Position numbers and translations under genes: made by a program
Assembly: GCF_011058215.1 (NCBI RefSeq)
Contig: NZ_JAALFG010000006.1
Location: 1 to 64,000, forward strand
DNA: 64,000 nucleotides
Reading direction: 5' to 3'
From: Devosia aurantiaca
GTDB taxonomy: Bacteria > Pseudomonadota > Alphaproteobacteria > Rhizobiales > Devosiaceae
Part shown: positions 28,153 through 36,574 of the stretch, in pieces
Numbering within the stretch: position 1 is the stretch's first letter
Layout: each line of letters starts with the position of its first letter
Notes under the pieces: model-generated
Seen by the model: the letters and a program-made list of their open reading frames with translations, nothing else
Told to the model about the DNA's origin: nothing
The model's database searches: none

Positions 28153-28371
28153 GATCAACCTCTTTGATTGGCAGTCCACCACCACGCCAGGAAGCGCACC
28201 GGGGACGCAAAAACATCCAAATTGCTGGCGCCCATGAACCGTAACGATAGTTAAGGATCAACCAATTTCTGGGGCCAATCCACATGCGCCTGCCGCTGGC
28301 GCACCGCTACGCAAGCGTGATCCATCGCGCAAAACCTTGCCCCTATTTCTGTCATAACCCGCCATTAGCCA

Positions 28372-28398
28372 TTGACCCCGTTGATCCCATCGGGTCAA
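28372..28398. promoter_or_regulatory. Inverted repeat upstream of the DUF1036 gene
   Basis: TTGACCC and GGGTCAA are separated by 13 bases, with a smaller pairing inside. It lies 18 bases before the likely ATG at 28417. It could be an operator or an mRNA hairpin; the sequence does not decide. Confidence 0.35.
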
Positions 28399-28416
28399 AC
28401 AAGGGCTCGCTTTTCC

Positions 28417-28966
28417 ATGCTTTCCGGCTTTCCTTTGCGCGGTCTCCGTCTCGGCACCACAATGCTGCTCCCGGCCATTGCCGGCTTTTTTTTTCGCGTT
28501 TGCAACGCCGGCACAGGCCGAGTTGCGCATCTGCAACCAGACGGCCAATCTGGTTTCTGTCAGCCTTGGCTATCGCGCCGAGCGCGGCTGGATGAGCGAA
28601 GGTTGGTGGCAAGCCCCGCCCGGTGATTGCCGCACCCTTTATCAGGGCGACCTGCAGCGCCGCTTTTATTACCTCTATGCCGTGGACGATATCGGCGGCG
28701 GCGCCTGGGATGGCGACGTCTTCATGTGCACGCGCGACGAAACCTTCACCATATTCGGGGTTGAGGATTGCCTCGCTCGCGGCTATGAGCGCACCGGGTT
28801 CTTTGAAATCGATACACAGAACCGGACGGACTGGACGCTGCAGCTCACCGAGAACGCCGGCGGGCCAGCGGTGGTCGGGCCGGATCTGGGCGAAGATCTT
28901 GAGGATCCTGCCTTCCTGGTCGACCCCGACGCCCCCGAAACGCCAGCCACTACGGACACGCAATGA
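28417..28966 (+). CDS. Secreted DUF1036 protein, frame broken at a T9 tract (28486-28494)
   Basis: About 182 residues. The signal sequence (MLSGFPLRGLRLGTTMLLPAIAGFF) and the mature domain are in different frames, separated by a run of nine T. With eight T the frame is continuous: FFFAFATPAQA-ELRICNQTANLVSVSLGYRAERGWMSEGWWQAPPGDCRTLYQGDL, the DUF1036 core with conserved Cys and Trp. The function of DUF1036 is unknown; it is periplasmic. The last four bases overlap the pyk start (ATGA), so the two genes are coupled. This is the only break that needs a base removed, not added. Confidence 0.78.
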
Positions 28967-30402
28967 GACGGATCAGACGCGCGAAGATCCTCGCCACGCT
29001 TGGCCCTGCCAGCAACGAGGAAAAGCAGATCGAGGAACTGGCCAAGGCCGGTGCCGACGTCTTCCGCATCAATATGAGCCATGCCAGCCATGAGCTCATG
29101 CACCAGACCGTGGCGCGTATCCGCTCGGTCGAAAAGCGCCTCAATCACCCGATCGGCATCCTGGCCGACCTTCAGGGCCCAAAGCTGCGCGTCTGGAAGT
29201 TCGCCGAAGGCTCGGTGAACCTCGTTGCGGGCCAGAAATTCACGCTCGACAGCGACAAGAACGATATCGGCAACAGCGAGCGCGTCTACCTGCCGCATCC
29301 GGAAATCATTGAAAGCGTTTCCGTCGGCGACCGTCTGCTTTTGGACGATGGCAAGCTGCAGCTCAAGGCGACTAAAGTCGGAGGCGGCGTCATCGAGACC
29401 GAGGTCGTCTATGGCGGCAAGCTCTCTGACAAGAAGGGCGTCTCGCTGCCCGATACGCTCCTGCCCACCGGCGCGTTGACGGAGAAAGATCACGCTGATC
29501 TGCTCGAAGCCCTCAAGGCCGAGGTCGATTGGATTGCGCTGAGCTTCGTGCAGCGCCCCGAAGACATCATCGACGTGCGCAAGATCGTCCAGGGCCGCGC
29601 CGGCGTCATGGCCAAGATCGAAAAGCCGCAGGCCATTGAGCGGCTCGAAGAGATCGTCAAGCTCTCCGACGCCATCATGGTCGCGCGTGGTGATCTCGGC
29701 GTCGAACTGCCGCTCGAAACCGTGCCTGGCCTGCAAAAGCGCATGATCCGGATGTGCCGCCGCTACGGCAAGCCGGTGGTCGTGGCGACGCAGATGCTCG
29801 AATCCATGATCACCGCGCCGGTCCCGACCCGCGCCGAGGTGTCCGACGTCTCGATCGCCGTCTTCGAAGGCGCCGACGCAGTCATGCTCTCCGCTGAATC
29901 CGCTTCCGGCCAATACCCGGTCGAGGCGGTTGCGACCATGAACAAGGTGGCCGTGGCCGTCGAAAGCGACGCCAACTATCGTGGCATCATCCGTGCGGCC
30001 CAGACCGAACCCGAAGCGACCGCCGCCGACGCCATTTCGGCCGCCACCCGCCAGGTTGCCGAAACGCTGGACCTTGCTGCCATCGTTACCTACACGGCCT
30101 CTGGTTCGACTGGTATCCGCGCGGCCCGCGAACGGCCCGCCAAGCCGATCATCGTGCTCTCGCCCAACCAGCGCACCATCCGCCGTTTGTCGGTGGTCTG
30201 GGGCGTCCATTGCGTGCAGACCGAAGATGCCGTGAGCCTTGAGGACATGGTCGACCGTGCCTGCGTCATTGCCTACCAGGAAGGCTTCGCTCGCCCTGGC
30301 GATCGCATTGCCATCACTGCCGGCATTCCACTCGGCACGCCAGGCGCCACGAACATGCTGCGCATCGCCTTCGTCCGTCAGGACGGCGCCGGCTCCAGCT
30401 AA
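28963..30402 (+). CDS. pyk: Pyruvate kinase
   Basis: A 479-residue glycolytic enzyme making ATP and pyruvate from phosphoenolpyruvate. Clear motifs: RAKILATLGPAS, RINMSHASHE, ILADLQGPKLRV, GVMAKIEKPQAIERLEEI (catalytic Lys and Mg ligand Glu), VARGDLGVELP and ATQMLESMITAPVPTRAEVSD. The C-terminal allosteric domain is present. Intact. It overlaps the DUF1036 stop and is followed by a strong terminator. Confidence 0.97.
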   Translation: MRRIRRAKILATLGPASNEEKQIEELAKAGADVFRINMSHASHELMHQTVARIRSVEKRLNHPIGILADLQGPKLRVWKFAEGSVNLVAGQKFTLDSDKNDIGNSERVYLPHPEIIESVSVGDRLLLDDGKLQLKATKVGGGVIETEVVYGGKLSDKKGVSLPDTLLPTGALTEKDHADLLEALKAEVDWIALSFVQRPEDIIDVRKIVQGRAGVMAKIEKPQAIERLEEIVKLSDAIMVARGDLGVELPLETVPGLQKRMIRMCRRYGKPVVVATQMLESMITAPVPTRAEVSDVSIAVFEGADAVMLSAESASGQYPVEAVATMNKVAVAVESDANYRGIIRAAQTEPEATAADAISAATRQVAETLDLAAIVTYTASGSTGIRAARERPAKPIIVLSPNQRTIRRLSVVWGVHCVQTEDAVSLEDMVDRACVIAYQEGFARPGDRIAITAGIPLGTPGATNMLRIAFVRQDGAGSS

Positions 30403-30428
30403 GCACATAGCTTCAGCGTTTATAATCG

Positions 30429-30462
30429 AAGGGCTCGCCAGATCGGCGGGCCCTTTCGTTTT
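30429..30462 (+). terminator. Rho-independent terminator after pyk
   Basis: AAGGGCTCGCC pairs with GGCGGGCCCTT around AGATC, then TCGTTTTG follows. It lies 26 bases after the pyk stop. Confidence 0.88.
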
Positions 30463-30549
30463 GCACAGCTGGCCTGCTTCCAATGATCTTGCATACATAT
30501 CGTCAGTGTTATAGATGATCGTTCATTGATACTTTCAGTGAGATCACTC

Positions 30550-31212
30550 ATGTCCACCCTGTTCCGCCTCGACGCCAGCATCCGTCATGATGGCTCCGTC
30601 ACCCGCTCGGTCGCCGATCGCCTTGAGGCGGGCGTCGAAGGCAACGCCGATGCCACCATCGTCCGCCGCGATGTCGGCGCCGCGCCACTGCCCGCGACAG
30701 CCTGGGCCGCCGCCGTGTTCGGTCCCTACACGCCCGCCGAACAGCGCAGCGCCGAGCAGAACGAAGGCCTCGCGCTCTCCAAACAGGTGGCTGACGAAAT
30801 CGCTTCGGCCGATGCCTTCATCTTCGCCATCCCGCTCTACAATTTCGGCGTGTCTCAGCACTTCAAGGCCTGGATCGACCTGGTGCTGACCGACGCCCGC
30901 TTTGCGCCCGGCACCCAGAGCCCCATCAAGGGTCGTCCGGCGCAGCTCGTCATCGCCAAGGGCGGCGGCTATGGCCCGGGCACTCCGCGTCACGGCTGGG
31001 ATCATGCCACCGACTATTATCGTCGCGTGCTCGAAGACATGCTTGGGCTTGAGGTCGAAGTGATGGAAGTCGAGTTGACGCTGGCCGAAGTCACGCCTGC
31101 CATGGAAGCCCTGCGTCCGCAGGCAGCGCAGATCCTGGCCGATGCTTATGATACTGCCGAAAAGCGCGGCAAGCGCATGGCCGAACGCCTCGCCGTTCCC
31201 GCCGCCGCCTAA
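30550..31212 (+). CDS. FMN-dependent NADH-azoreductase / NAD(P)H quinone reductase (flavodoxin-like)
   Basis: A 220-residue flavodoxin_2-fold enzyme. LFRLDASIRHDGSVTRSVADRL is the FMN phosphate-binding segment of AzoR, FIFAIPLYNFGVSQHFKAWIDLVLT is the family core, and KGGGYGPGTPRHGWDHATDYYRRVLEDMLG matches the AzoR C-terminal half. It reduces azo compounds and quinones with NADH in the cytoplasm. A MarR-type gene follows 67 bases downstream, the common arrangement in which the regulator responds to quinones or similar compounds. Confidence 0.87.
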   Translation: MSTLFRLDASIRHDGSVTRSVADRLEAGVEGNADATIVRRDVGAAPLPATAWAAAVFGPYTPAEQRSAEQNEGLALSKQVADEIASADAFIFAIPLYNFGVSQHFKAWIDLVLTDARFAPGTQSPIKGRPAQLVIAKGGGYGPGTPRHGWDHATDYYRRVLEDMLGLEVEVMEVELTLAEVTPAMEALRPQAAQILADAYDTAEKRGKRMAERLAVPAAA

Positions 31213-31279
31213 GATCGGGGATGACGCCTGTCGCGGGGGACGGTAACATGGCGCCACACATCAAGGACGCGTCCTTTCC

Positions 31280-31759
31280 ATGTCACCATCCAACAGCAAT
31301 CTGGGCTGGGCACTGACCGCGCTGCTGCGCGATTATCTCAAGCAGGTCGACGATAGTCTCAAGGACCTGCCGGGCGGATCGCGCGGCTTCATGATGCTGA
31401 CCGCCATCGCCGAAACCGATTGTCAGAGCCAGGTCGTTCTTGCGGAACGGCTTGGCCTCGACCGTACGACGGTGACCTATCTGATCGACGGCCTGGAGCG
31501 CGAAAACCTGCTGACGCGCACGCCTGATCCAGCCGATCGCCGCGCTCGACACATCAATCTCACAGATCACGGCGCAGCCAGGCTCGCCAGCCTGATCAAG
31601 GCAGTCGATGCCGTCGAGGCCCGTGTGCTGTCGCGTCTTTCGGGCGGCGAGGCCGAGCACTTCCGCCACATCCTGATCAAGGCGGCGGGATTGGCGCCTG
31701 ACACCGCCGAAATGTGCCAGGCTGCCATCGAAACCGGCGAGCTGATCAACGCCCGCTAA
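31280..31759 (+). CDS. MarR family transcriptional regulator
   Basis: A 159-residue winged-helix repressor. SQVVLAERLGLDRTTVTYLIDGLERENLLTRTPDPADRRARHINLTDHGAARL is the DNA-binding wing of MarR proteins, with dimerisation helices at both ends. The neighbouring azoreductase is the likely target. The AT-rich stretch 30489-30545 before that gene is the place to look for its operator; I do not see a convincing palindrome there. The stop overlaps the convergent outer-membrane gene by four bases. Confidence 0.9.
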   Translation: MSPSNSNLGWALTALLRDYLKQVDDSLKDLPGGSRGFMMLTAIAETDCQSQVVLAERLGLDRTTVTYLIDGLERENLLTRTPDPADRRARHINLTDHGAARLASLIKAVDAVEARVLSRLSGGEAEHFRHILIKAAGLAPDTAEMCQAAIETGELINAR

Positions 31760-32439
31760 AAGTGCCAGTTGGCACCGACCTTGACCGTGTGCAGCACCGG
31801 CCGGACGCTGGTCACCTCGCCATCCCGCAAGCTGTCCACTGGCGCCAACTTCTCGCTGAACTCGTTGAGATTATACTCGGCCTTGACCGAAACAGCCTTG
31901 GTGATCGAAACCTCCGCGCCTACGCCCACTGTCCAGCCGGAATAACGCTCCTCGAACACGCCGCTTGTGCCCGCAACCGCCGGCGACACGCGCATGCTGG
32001 CGCCAGCCGTCACGAATCCGCCATTGGCGAATAGCAGCGTCCGGTCGAAGGCGACGCCAGCGCGCGCCTTGATCGTGCCGAGCCAGCTGAGGTCGGTGTC
32101 GCAATTGTTTGCAGGAACAACTGTGCATAGCGCTGTGCCGCTCGCACCCGCCCAGGCCAAGTCGCCTTCCGCACCCAGCACGAATTGCTGGAGCTGCCAG
32201 TTGGCGCCAAGCGTCGCGCCCAGCACATAGCCGTTGACCGGCGTATCAGTGATCATGATCGTCGTATTGCTGACCGCTCGCGCATGCCCCGCGACCGTAC
32301 CGCCATTGAGACCGGCATAAAACCCGGTCCAGTCGAAGCCGGCATCGGTCATTTTGCCGGCAGGAGCCGGCTTGATTTCTACCCCTGCAGCCGGTGCCGC
32401 CAGTGCACCCATTGCCGCCAACACAAGAACGAGACGCAT
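31756..32439 (-). CDS. Omp25-type outer-membrane beta-barrel protein, second copy
   Basis: A 227-residue precursor with a signal peptide (MRLVLVLAAMGALAAPAAG). The mature chain has FDWTGFYAGLNGGTVAGHA, GYVLGATLGANWQLQQFVLGAEGDLAWA, a disulfide-like pair (ALCTVVPANNCDTD) and the terminal strand VKVGANWHF ending in Phe. Same family as the protein at 18238 but with little identity outside the barrel motifs. Intact and monocistronic. Confidence 0.87.
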   Translation of the reverse strand: MRLVLVLAAMGALAAPAAGVEIKPAPAGKMTDAGFDWTGFYAGLNGGTVAGHARAVSNTTIMITDTPVNGYVLGATLGANWQLQQFVLGAEGDLAWAGASGTALCTVVPANNCDTDLSWLGTIKARAGVAFDRTLLFANGGFVTAGASMRVSPAVAGTSGVFEERYSGWTVGVGAEVSITKAVSVKAEYNLNEFSEKLAPVDSLRDGEVTSVRPVLHTVKVGANWHF

Positions 32440-32572
32440 CGAAGAACCCCACAAATCGATGGGTTCAGCTTTTTCCGTTTATGGTTAGCCGCTGCTTGCA
32501 AGCAAAATCGGGACTTCTACCAAGTCCGAAGGAGACCCGCGCTACCGCGAGCCTCCGGGATACAAACGGACG

Positions 32573-33373
32573 CTATTCTTCGTCGCCGCCGTCGTCCTCG
32601 CCGCCATCGTCTTCGCCGCCATCGTCCTCCGAACCGTCGTCGTCCGCCCCGTCATCCTCGGAGCCATCGTCTTCCGACCCGTCGTCTTCGGACATGTCGT
32701 CCTCCGAACCGTCATCTTCTGCGGCATCGTCCTCGGTGCCGTCGTCTTCGACCGCGTCGTCGACGTCATCCTCTTCTTCGCTCATTTCCGAGCTGAACTC
32801 TTCGGAGCTGACGGTTTCCTCGATCAGCTCTTCGGAGCTTTCGTAGCTCTCGATCAGCTCCTCGGAATACTCTTCATAATATTCTTCGAAGCTGAATTCC
32901 TCATAGCTCCACACCGACCAACTGGTGATCTCGGTGATCTCGATTACCTCCTGGTAGAGTTCGAGCGTGATATAGGCGCTGGCGCTCGACAGCACGCCGG
33001 CGCGATAATAATCGAAACCGAAGTCGAAAATGCCCTGCTGCAGCCAGTAATAAACCACTTCGTCGAGGGAGATCGGCGTCGTGATGCGGCGGCCCTTGAC
33101 CTCATAGATCACGTCGCCGGGCTCGACACCCTGTTGATCGGCCACCCCGCCGGGCTGCACGGCGAGCACCAGAACACCCTCGACCGAGCTGTCGAGGTCG
33201 AAAGCACTGCGCACCGCCCCGTCGATCGGCAGCAGCACCGCATCGAAGGCGCGCGAAACGTAGGGCGCCGGCAGCGCCTGTTGCGCATAGGCGGAGACGA
33301 TTGGGGCAACGGGAAGCACGGAAAGATGGGCCGCCGCACCGAGCAGCAGCAGAACGCGAAGGGAATTGCGCAT
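32573..33373 (-). CDS. Exported PDZ protein with acidic pentapeptide-repeat tail
   Basis: 266 residues in four parts: a signal peptide (LRVLLLLGAAAHLSVLPVAPIVSAYA), a PDZ-like domain (about 60-105: VEGVLVLAVQPGGVADQQGVEPGDVIYEVKG), a Tyr/Glu-rich segment (about 140-200, YEEFSFEEYYEEYSEELIE), and from residue 209 to the end eleven pentads of the form EDDGS/EDDGG. About 40 percent of the last 60 residues are Asp. There is no protease domain, so the PDZ presumably binds a partner. The tail should bind Ca2+ or other cations loosely, or keep the protein extended. I know no named family with this layout. ATG 33373 is the first start before the signal peptide. Confidence 0.78.
   Translation of the reverse strand: MRNSLRVLLLLGAAAHLSVLPVAPIVSAYAQQALPAPYVSRAFDAVLLPIDGAVRSAFDLDSSVEGVLVLAVQPGGVADQQGVEPGDVIYEVKGRRITTPISLDEVVYYWLQQGIFDFGFDYYRAGVLSSASAYITLELYQEVIEITEITSWSVWSYEEFSFEEYYEEYSEELIESYESSEELIEETVSSEEFSSEMSEEEDDVDDAVEDDGTEDDAAEDDGSEDDMSEDDGSEDDGSEDDGADDDGSEDDGGEDDGGEDDGGDEE
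32576..32749. repeat. Coding minisatellite: about 11 units of 15 bp encoding EDDGS-like pentads
   Basis: Tandem units read on the minus strand as GAGGACGACGGCTCC with variation. They encode [E/D]DD followed by G, A or M and then S, G, A or T. Units near the 3' end are most alike. It lies wholly inside the PDZ gene and keeps the frame because the period is a multiple of three. Confidence 0.85.
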
Positions 33374-33513
33374 GGGGTTTGTCCAGGAACGCCAGCAATT
33401 CTGGCGGCTAGAAGCTAGCCCCGTTCCCAAATGGCAGCGAGCGCATTTAATTTCTGCGCCCGAAGATATGACCCTGTTCTTTTGTCCGGCACAGGCGTAG
33501 CTTCCGCTCTTTC

Positions 33514-33924
33514 CTAGCGCGGATAGCGGTGTTCCAGCACCGTCTTGAGCATCTGCAGGTCAGTGGTGATCCACTCGATCGTTGAGTTGAACTCTTCCGC
33601 GCTCATCTCGGGGCGCTGGATAAAGGTAAAGCTCAGTTCCGTTTCGCCGTCCTGCGCGCGCGCTCGCATCGGCATCCATAACAGCGGTTCGCCCAGCCGG
33701 AATACGGCATGGTCTAGCACGCCCTCGCTGTTGGGTTCGGAGAAACGGATCTGGCGCTCGCCGCCGAACCGAACCTCTGCCACCCAGTCGCCATTGGGCA
33801 GCTGGCGGTAGGTTTCCGGCAGCACCGCCGCCCAATCGGCATAGGAACGCGGATCGGCAAGATAGGCATAGGCCTTGTCGTAGGGAACATCGATCGCCAC
33901 CACGATGGTATGTGAAAGCGCCAT
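33514..33924 (-). CDS. SRPBCC (START/Bet v1-like) family protein
   Basis: A 136-residue single-domain protein: HTIVVAIDVPYDKAYAYLADPRSYADWAAVLPETYR starts the helix-grip fold, and IEWITTDLQMLKTVLEHRYPR is the long C-terminal helix. Such proteins bind hydrophobic ligands in a central cavity; polyketide cyclases and CoxG-type proteins belong here. No ligand can be named. Intact, isolated between two minus-strand genes. Confidence 0.83.
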   Translation of the reverse strand: MALSHTIVVAIDVPYDKAYAYLADPRSYADWAAVLPETYRQLPNGDWVAEVRFGGERQIRFSEPNSEGVLDHAVFRLGEPLLWMPMRARAQDGETELSFTFIQRPEMSAEEFNSTIEWITTDLQMLKTVLEHRYPR

Positions 33925-33960
33925 GCCACCCTGCCCCCTTGCTGCCACACCCACCATACA

Positions 33961-33990
33961 ACAAGGCCCGCATTTTCATGCGGGCCTTGT
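33961..33990 (-). terminator. Rho-independent terminator after rpmJ
   Basis: ACAAGGCCCGCAT and ATGCGGGCCTTGT pair perfectly around a TTTC/GAAA loop. On the minus strand, the direction of rpmJ, TTGTTGTAT follows. It lies 30 bases after the rpmJ stop. Confidence 0.78.
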
Positions 33991-34020
33991 CGAAAATCAA
34001 AGATCAAGCTTGCCGGGAAA

Positions 34021-34146
34021 TTAACCCTGGCGCGCCTTGAAGCGCTTGTCGACCTTGTTGATGATGTAGACGCGGCCGCGACGGCGGACGAGCTTGTTCG
34101 CGCGGTGGCGAGTCATCAACGCCTTCAGCGAGTTGCGGACTTTCAT
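34021..34146 (-). CDS. rpmJ: 50S ribosomal protein bL36 (YkgO type)
   Basis: A 41-residue, highly basic protein: [23 protein letters not shown]... ending [14 protein letters not shown]. The zinc-binding cysteines of the C+ form are absent, so this is the C-minus or YkgO-type L36 normal for alphaproteobacteria. It has a GAGG ribosome-binding site. The leader contains a terminator-like hairpin 28 bases upstream. Confidence 0.93.
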   Translation of the reverse strand: MKVRNSLKALMTRHRANKLVRRRGRVYIINKVDKRFKARQG

Positions 34147-34160
34147 CGATGTAATCCTCG

Positions 34161-34189
34161 GCTTAAATAAAAGGGGCGCCAAGGCGCCC
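34161..34189 (-). promoter_or_regulatory. Terminator-like hairpin in the rpmJ leader
   Basis: On the minus strand GGGCGCC-TT-GGCGCCC is followed by CTTTTATTT and then the rpmJ ribosome-binding site. The order hairpin, T-rich run, start codon suggests an attenuator in the 5' leader. Confidence 0.45.
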
Positions 34190-34374
34190 GAAAACTGGGG
34201 TCTTCATAGGCAAGTTGACCGAAGCTGTCAACGCGCCTCGACCCGCCAATCCACAAAAGTGCATCGGCAAAAGTAAAACCCAGTTCCCGGCCCTCTACGC
34301 AATCCCCCGCTTTTCGCGTTAACGCCAGGGTGAGAGCGTCCCCGCTATTCTGAGCCCCTCACCAGGGTCGAAAA

Positions 34375-34854
34375 ATGCCCAGCGAACAGATCACCAAGAG
34401 CGGCGTGCTCATCGTCGATCCGCAGACCAATATGGCAGCGCTGGTCGCCACCATGCTGCGTGGCTTCGGCCGCCGCGACATCCGCGAAGCCAATGACGCG
34501 ACCCAGGCTTTGGCTGAACTGCGCCGCCGCCCGTTCGATCTCGTGATTGTCGATGACGCACTCTCCGACATGGACGCTGTCGACCTGGTAAAGCGCCTCA
34601 GGGCCACCGCCAACAGCAATCGCTCCGCATCGGTGATCATGATGGCCGCGGCGCCCGATGCCGCGCGCATCGAAGCGGCGCGCGATGCCGGCGTCAGTGA
34701 GTTCCTGCGCAAGCCTTTCGCCGCCAACCAGCTCAAGGCCCGGCTCGACAGCATAAAGGCGCGTCCCCGCGCCTTTATCGATCTTGAGAGCTATGCCGGG
34801 CCAGACCGGCGCCGCCGCCGCGAAGACGTCGGCGACGATCGCCGCTGCGATTAA
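34375..34854 (+). CDS. Single-domain response regulator
   Basis: A 159-residue CheY-like receiver with no output domain: SGVLIVDPQTNMAALVATMLRGFG, phospho-acceptor within LVIVDDALSDMDAVDLVKRLR, and FLRKPFAANQLKARLDSI with the conserved Lys. The first acidic pair is reduced to one Asp (IVDPQ), which could weaken Mg2+ binding. The basic-acidic tail (GPDRRRRREDVGDDRRCD) is unusual. Similar stand-alone receivers are common in alphaproteobacteria. No kinase is adjacent. The stop overlaps the convergent oppF stop. Confidence 0.85.
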   Translation: MPSEQITKSGVLIVDPQTNMAALVATMLRGFGRRDIREANDATQALAELRRRPFDLVIVDDALSDMDAVDLVKRLRATANSNRSASVIMMAAAPDAARIEAARDAGVSEFLRKPFAANQLKARLDSIKARPRAFIDLESYAGPDRRRRREDVGDDRRCD

Positions 34855-35726
34855 GCGGCCGCTGCTGCCGCCGCAGCTTCACGCCGCATGCGCCGGCGCA
34901 ATTCGCGCCGTTCCATTTCCATCTTCGGGTCCGGCACCGGCACCGAGGCGATAAGCTTTTTCGTATAGTCGTGCCGCGGTTGCGAGACCACCTGCTCGGC
35001 CTCGCCGATCTCCACCACTTCCCCGAAATAAAGCACCATGATGCGCTGCGCGATATGGCGCACCACGGCAATGTCGTGGGCGATGAACAGCAGCGAAATC
35101 CCGAGATCCTTTTGCAGGTCCATGAGGAGGTTGATCACCTGCGCCTGCACCGAAACGTCGAGCGCCGACACGGCCTCGTCGCAGACGATGAGCTTTGGCC
35201 GCGTGATCAGCGCCCGCGCAATGCCGATGCGCTGGCACTGGCCGCCGGAGAACTCGTGTGGATACTTGTTGATCATGCCGGCCGACAGCCCGACCTTTTC
35301 CATCATCTCGATGACGCGCGCATTGCGCTCGGTCTTGTTGACCTCGGGATAATGGATGAGGAGCGGCTCCGCGATGATGGCGCCAGCGGTCATGCGCGGA
35401 TTGAGCGAGGCCAGCGGATCCTGGAAGATCATCTGGATATCTTTGCGCAACCCGACGAGCTCCTTGGGGCTCATCTTGAAGATGTCCTTGCCCATCCAGC
35501 GCGACTCGCCGGACGTCGCCTGCAACAGCCGGATCACCGCGCGCGACAGCGTGGACTTGCCACACCCGCTTTCACCGACGATGCCCAACGTCTCGCCCTG
35601 CTTGAGATCGAAGGACACGTTCTTGACCGCATGAAGCAGCTTGGTGCCGCCGAAGAGCCCGCCGGCGGGGATGCTGAAATCCACCGAAACATTGCGGACG
35701 TCGAGAATGGTTTCGCGCTCGCTCAT
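34851..35726 (-). CDS. oppF: Oligopeptide ABC transporter ATP-binding protein OppF
   Basis: A 291-residue ATPase with Walker A GESGCGKST, Q-loop FQDPLASLNPRM, signature EFSGGQCQRIGIARAL and Walker B LIVCDEAVSALD, plus the Opp-type C-terminal extension (QPRHDYTKKLIASVPVPDP). The signature SGGQC replaces the usual SGGQR with Cys. The final REAAAAAAAA is a low-complexity alanine tail. Last gene of the oppABCDF operon; its ATG overlaps the oppD stop. Confidence 0.94.
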   Translation of the reverse strand: MSERETILDVRNVSVDFSIPAGGLFGGTKLLHAVKNVSFDLKQGETLGIVGESGCGKSTLSRAVIRLLQATSGESRWMGKDIFKMSPKELVGLRKDIQMIFQDPLASLNPRMTAGAIIAEPLLIHYPEVNKTERNARVIEMMEKVGLSAGMINKYPHEFSGGQCQRIGIARALITRPKLIVCDEAVSALDVSVQAQVINLLMDLQKDLGISLLFIAHDIAVVRHIAQRIMVLYFGEVVEIGEAEQVVSQPRHDYTKKLIASVPVPDPKMEMERRELRRRMRREAAAAAAAA

Positions 35727-36564
35727 GCTACGCCCTTTGCCTTCATGAAGTCATAGGAGACGGTCGAGAGCCGCTCGACCTTGCGGTCCAGTCGCGGCAC
35801 CGCCGCCAGCAGTCCTTGCGTATAAGGATGCTCCGGATTGGCGAAGAGGTCGTCGGTCTTGCGATATTCCATCACCCGCCCGTCATACATGACCAGCGTT
35901 TCTTCACAGGTGCCGGCGACGATCCCCAAGTCATGGGTAATAAGGATGATCGAGGTGCCGAAATCCTCCTGCAGGTCGACCAAAGGTCGATGATCTCGGC
36001 CTGCACCGTCACGTCGAGGGCCGTGGTCGGTTCGTCCGCGATCAAAAGTTCAGGTCCGCACAGCAGCGACATGGCGATCATCACGCGCTGCCGCATGCCG
36101 CCCGAAAACTCGTGCGGGTACATGTGGACGCGGTTCTTGGCGTCCGGAATGCGCACCGCATCGAGAAAGCGCACGCTTTCCGCCACCGCGGCGCCATGGC
36201 TCATGCCCTTGTGCAGTTCGAGCACTTCGGTCATCTGCCGCGAAATGCGCAGGTACGGGTTAAGCGAGGTCATGGGATCCTGGAAGATTATCCCGATCCG
36301 CCGCGCACGATACTGGTTCATCTCCCGCGTCGGCAGGTTGATGATCTCCTTGCCGTCGAACATGATCGAGCCGGAGGCCCGCCCGTTCTTGGGCAAAAGC
36401 CCCAGGATGGCGAAAGCACCCTGCGTCTTGCCGGAGCCGCTTTCGCCCACGATGGCGAGCGTCCGGCCCTTTTCGAGCGTATAGCTCAGGTCCTTGACCG
36501 CATGGACGACGCCGTCATTGGTGTCGAAGTCGACCTTGAGGTTTTTTACTTCAAGCAAAGCCAT
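35723..36564 (-). CDS. oppD: Oligopeptide ABC transporter ATP-binding protein OppD, frame broken near 35982
   Basis: About 280 residues. Walker A GESGSGKTQ, FQDPMTSLNPYLRI, signature EFSGGMRQRVMIAMSLL and Walker B LLIADEPTTALDVTVQAEIIDL are in the first segment. The frame fails there because one T is missing in the run at 35982-35984. Restored, it continues LVDLQEDFGTSIILITHDLGIVAGTCEETLVMYDG and HPYTQGLLAAVPRLD to the stop at 35723. Partner ATPase of OppF in the peptide importer. Confidence 0.93.
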
Positions 36565-36574
36565 TTTGGTCTTT

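Noticed and set aside
30489-30516. TTGCAT...TATAGA as the azoreductase promoter and a MarR operator nearby
   Set aside because: The spacer would be 15 bases, and no convincing palindrome is present. It may be a promoter but the evidence is thin.
32576-32749. Regular short repeats that could suggest a CRISPR array
   Set aside because: Units are 15 bp without unique spacers and encode EDDGS pentads in the frame of an exported protein. It is a coding minisatellite, and no cas gene is present.
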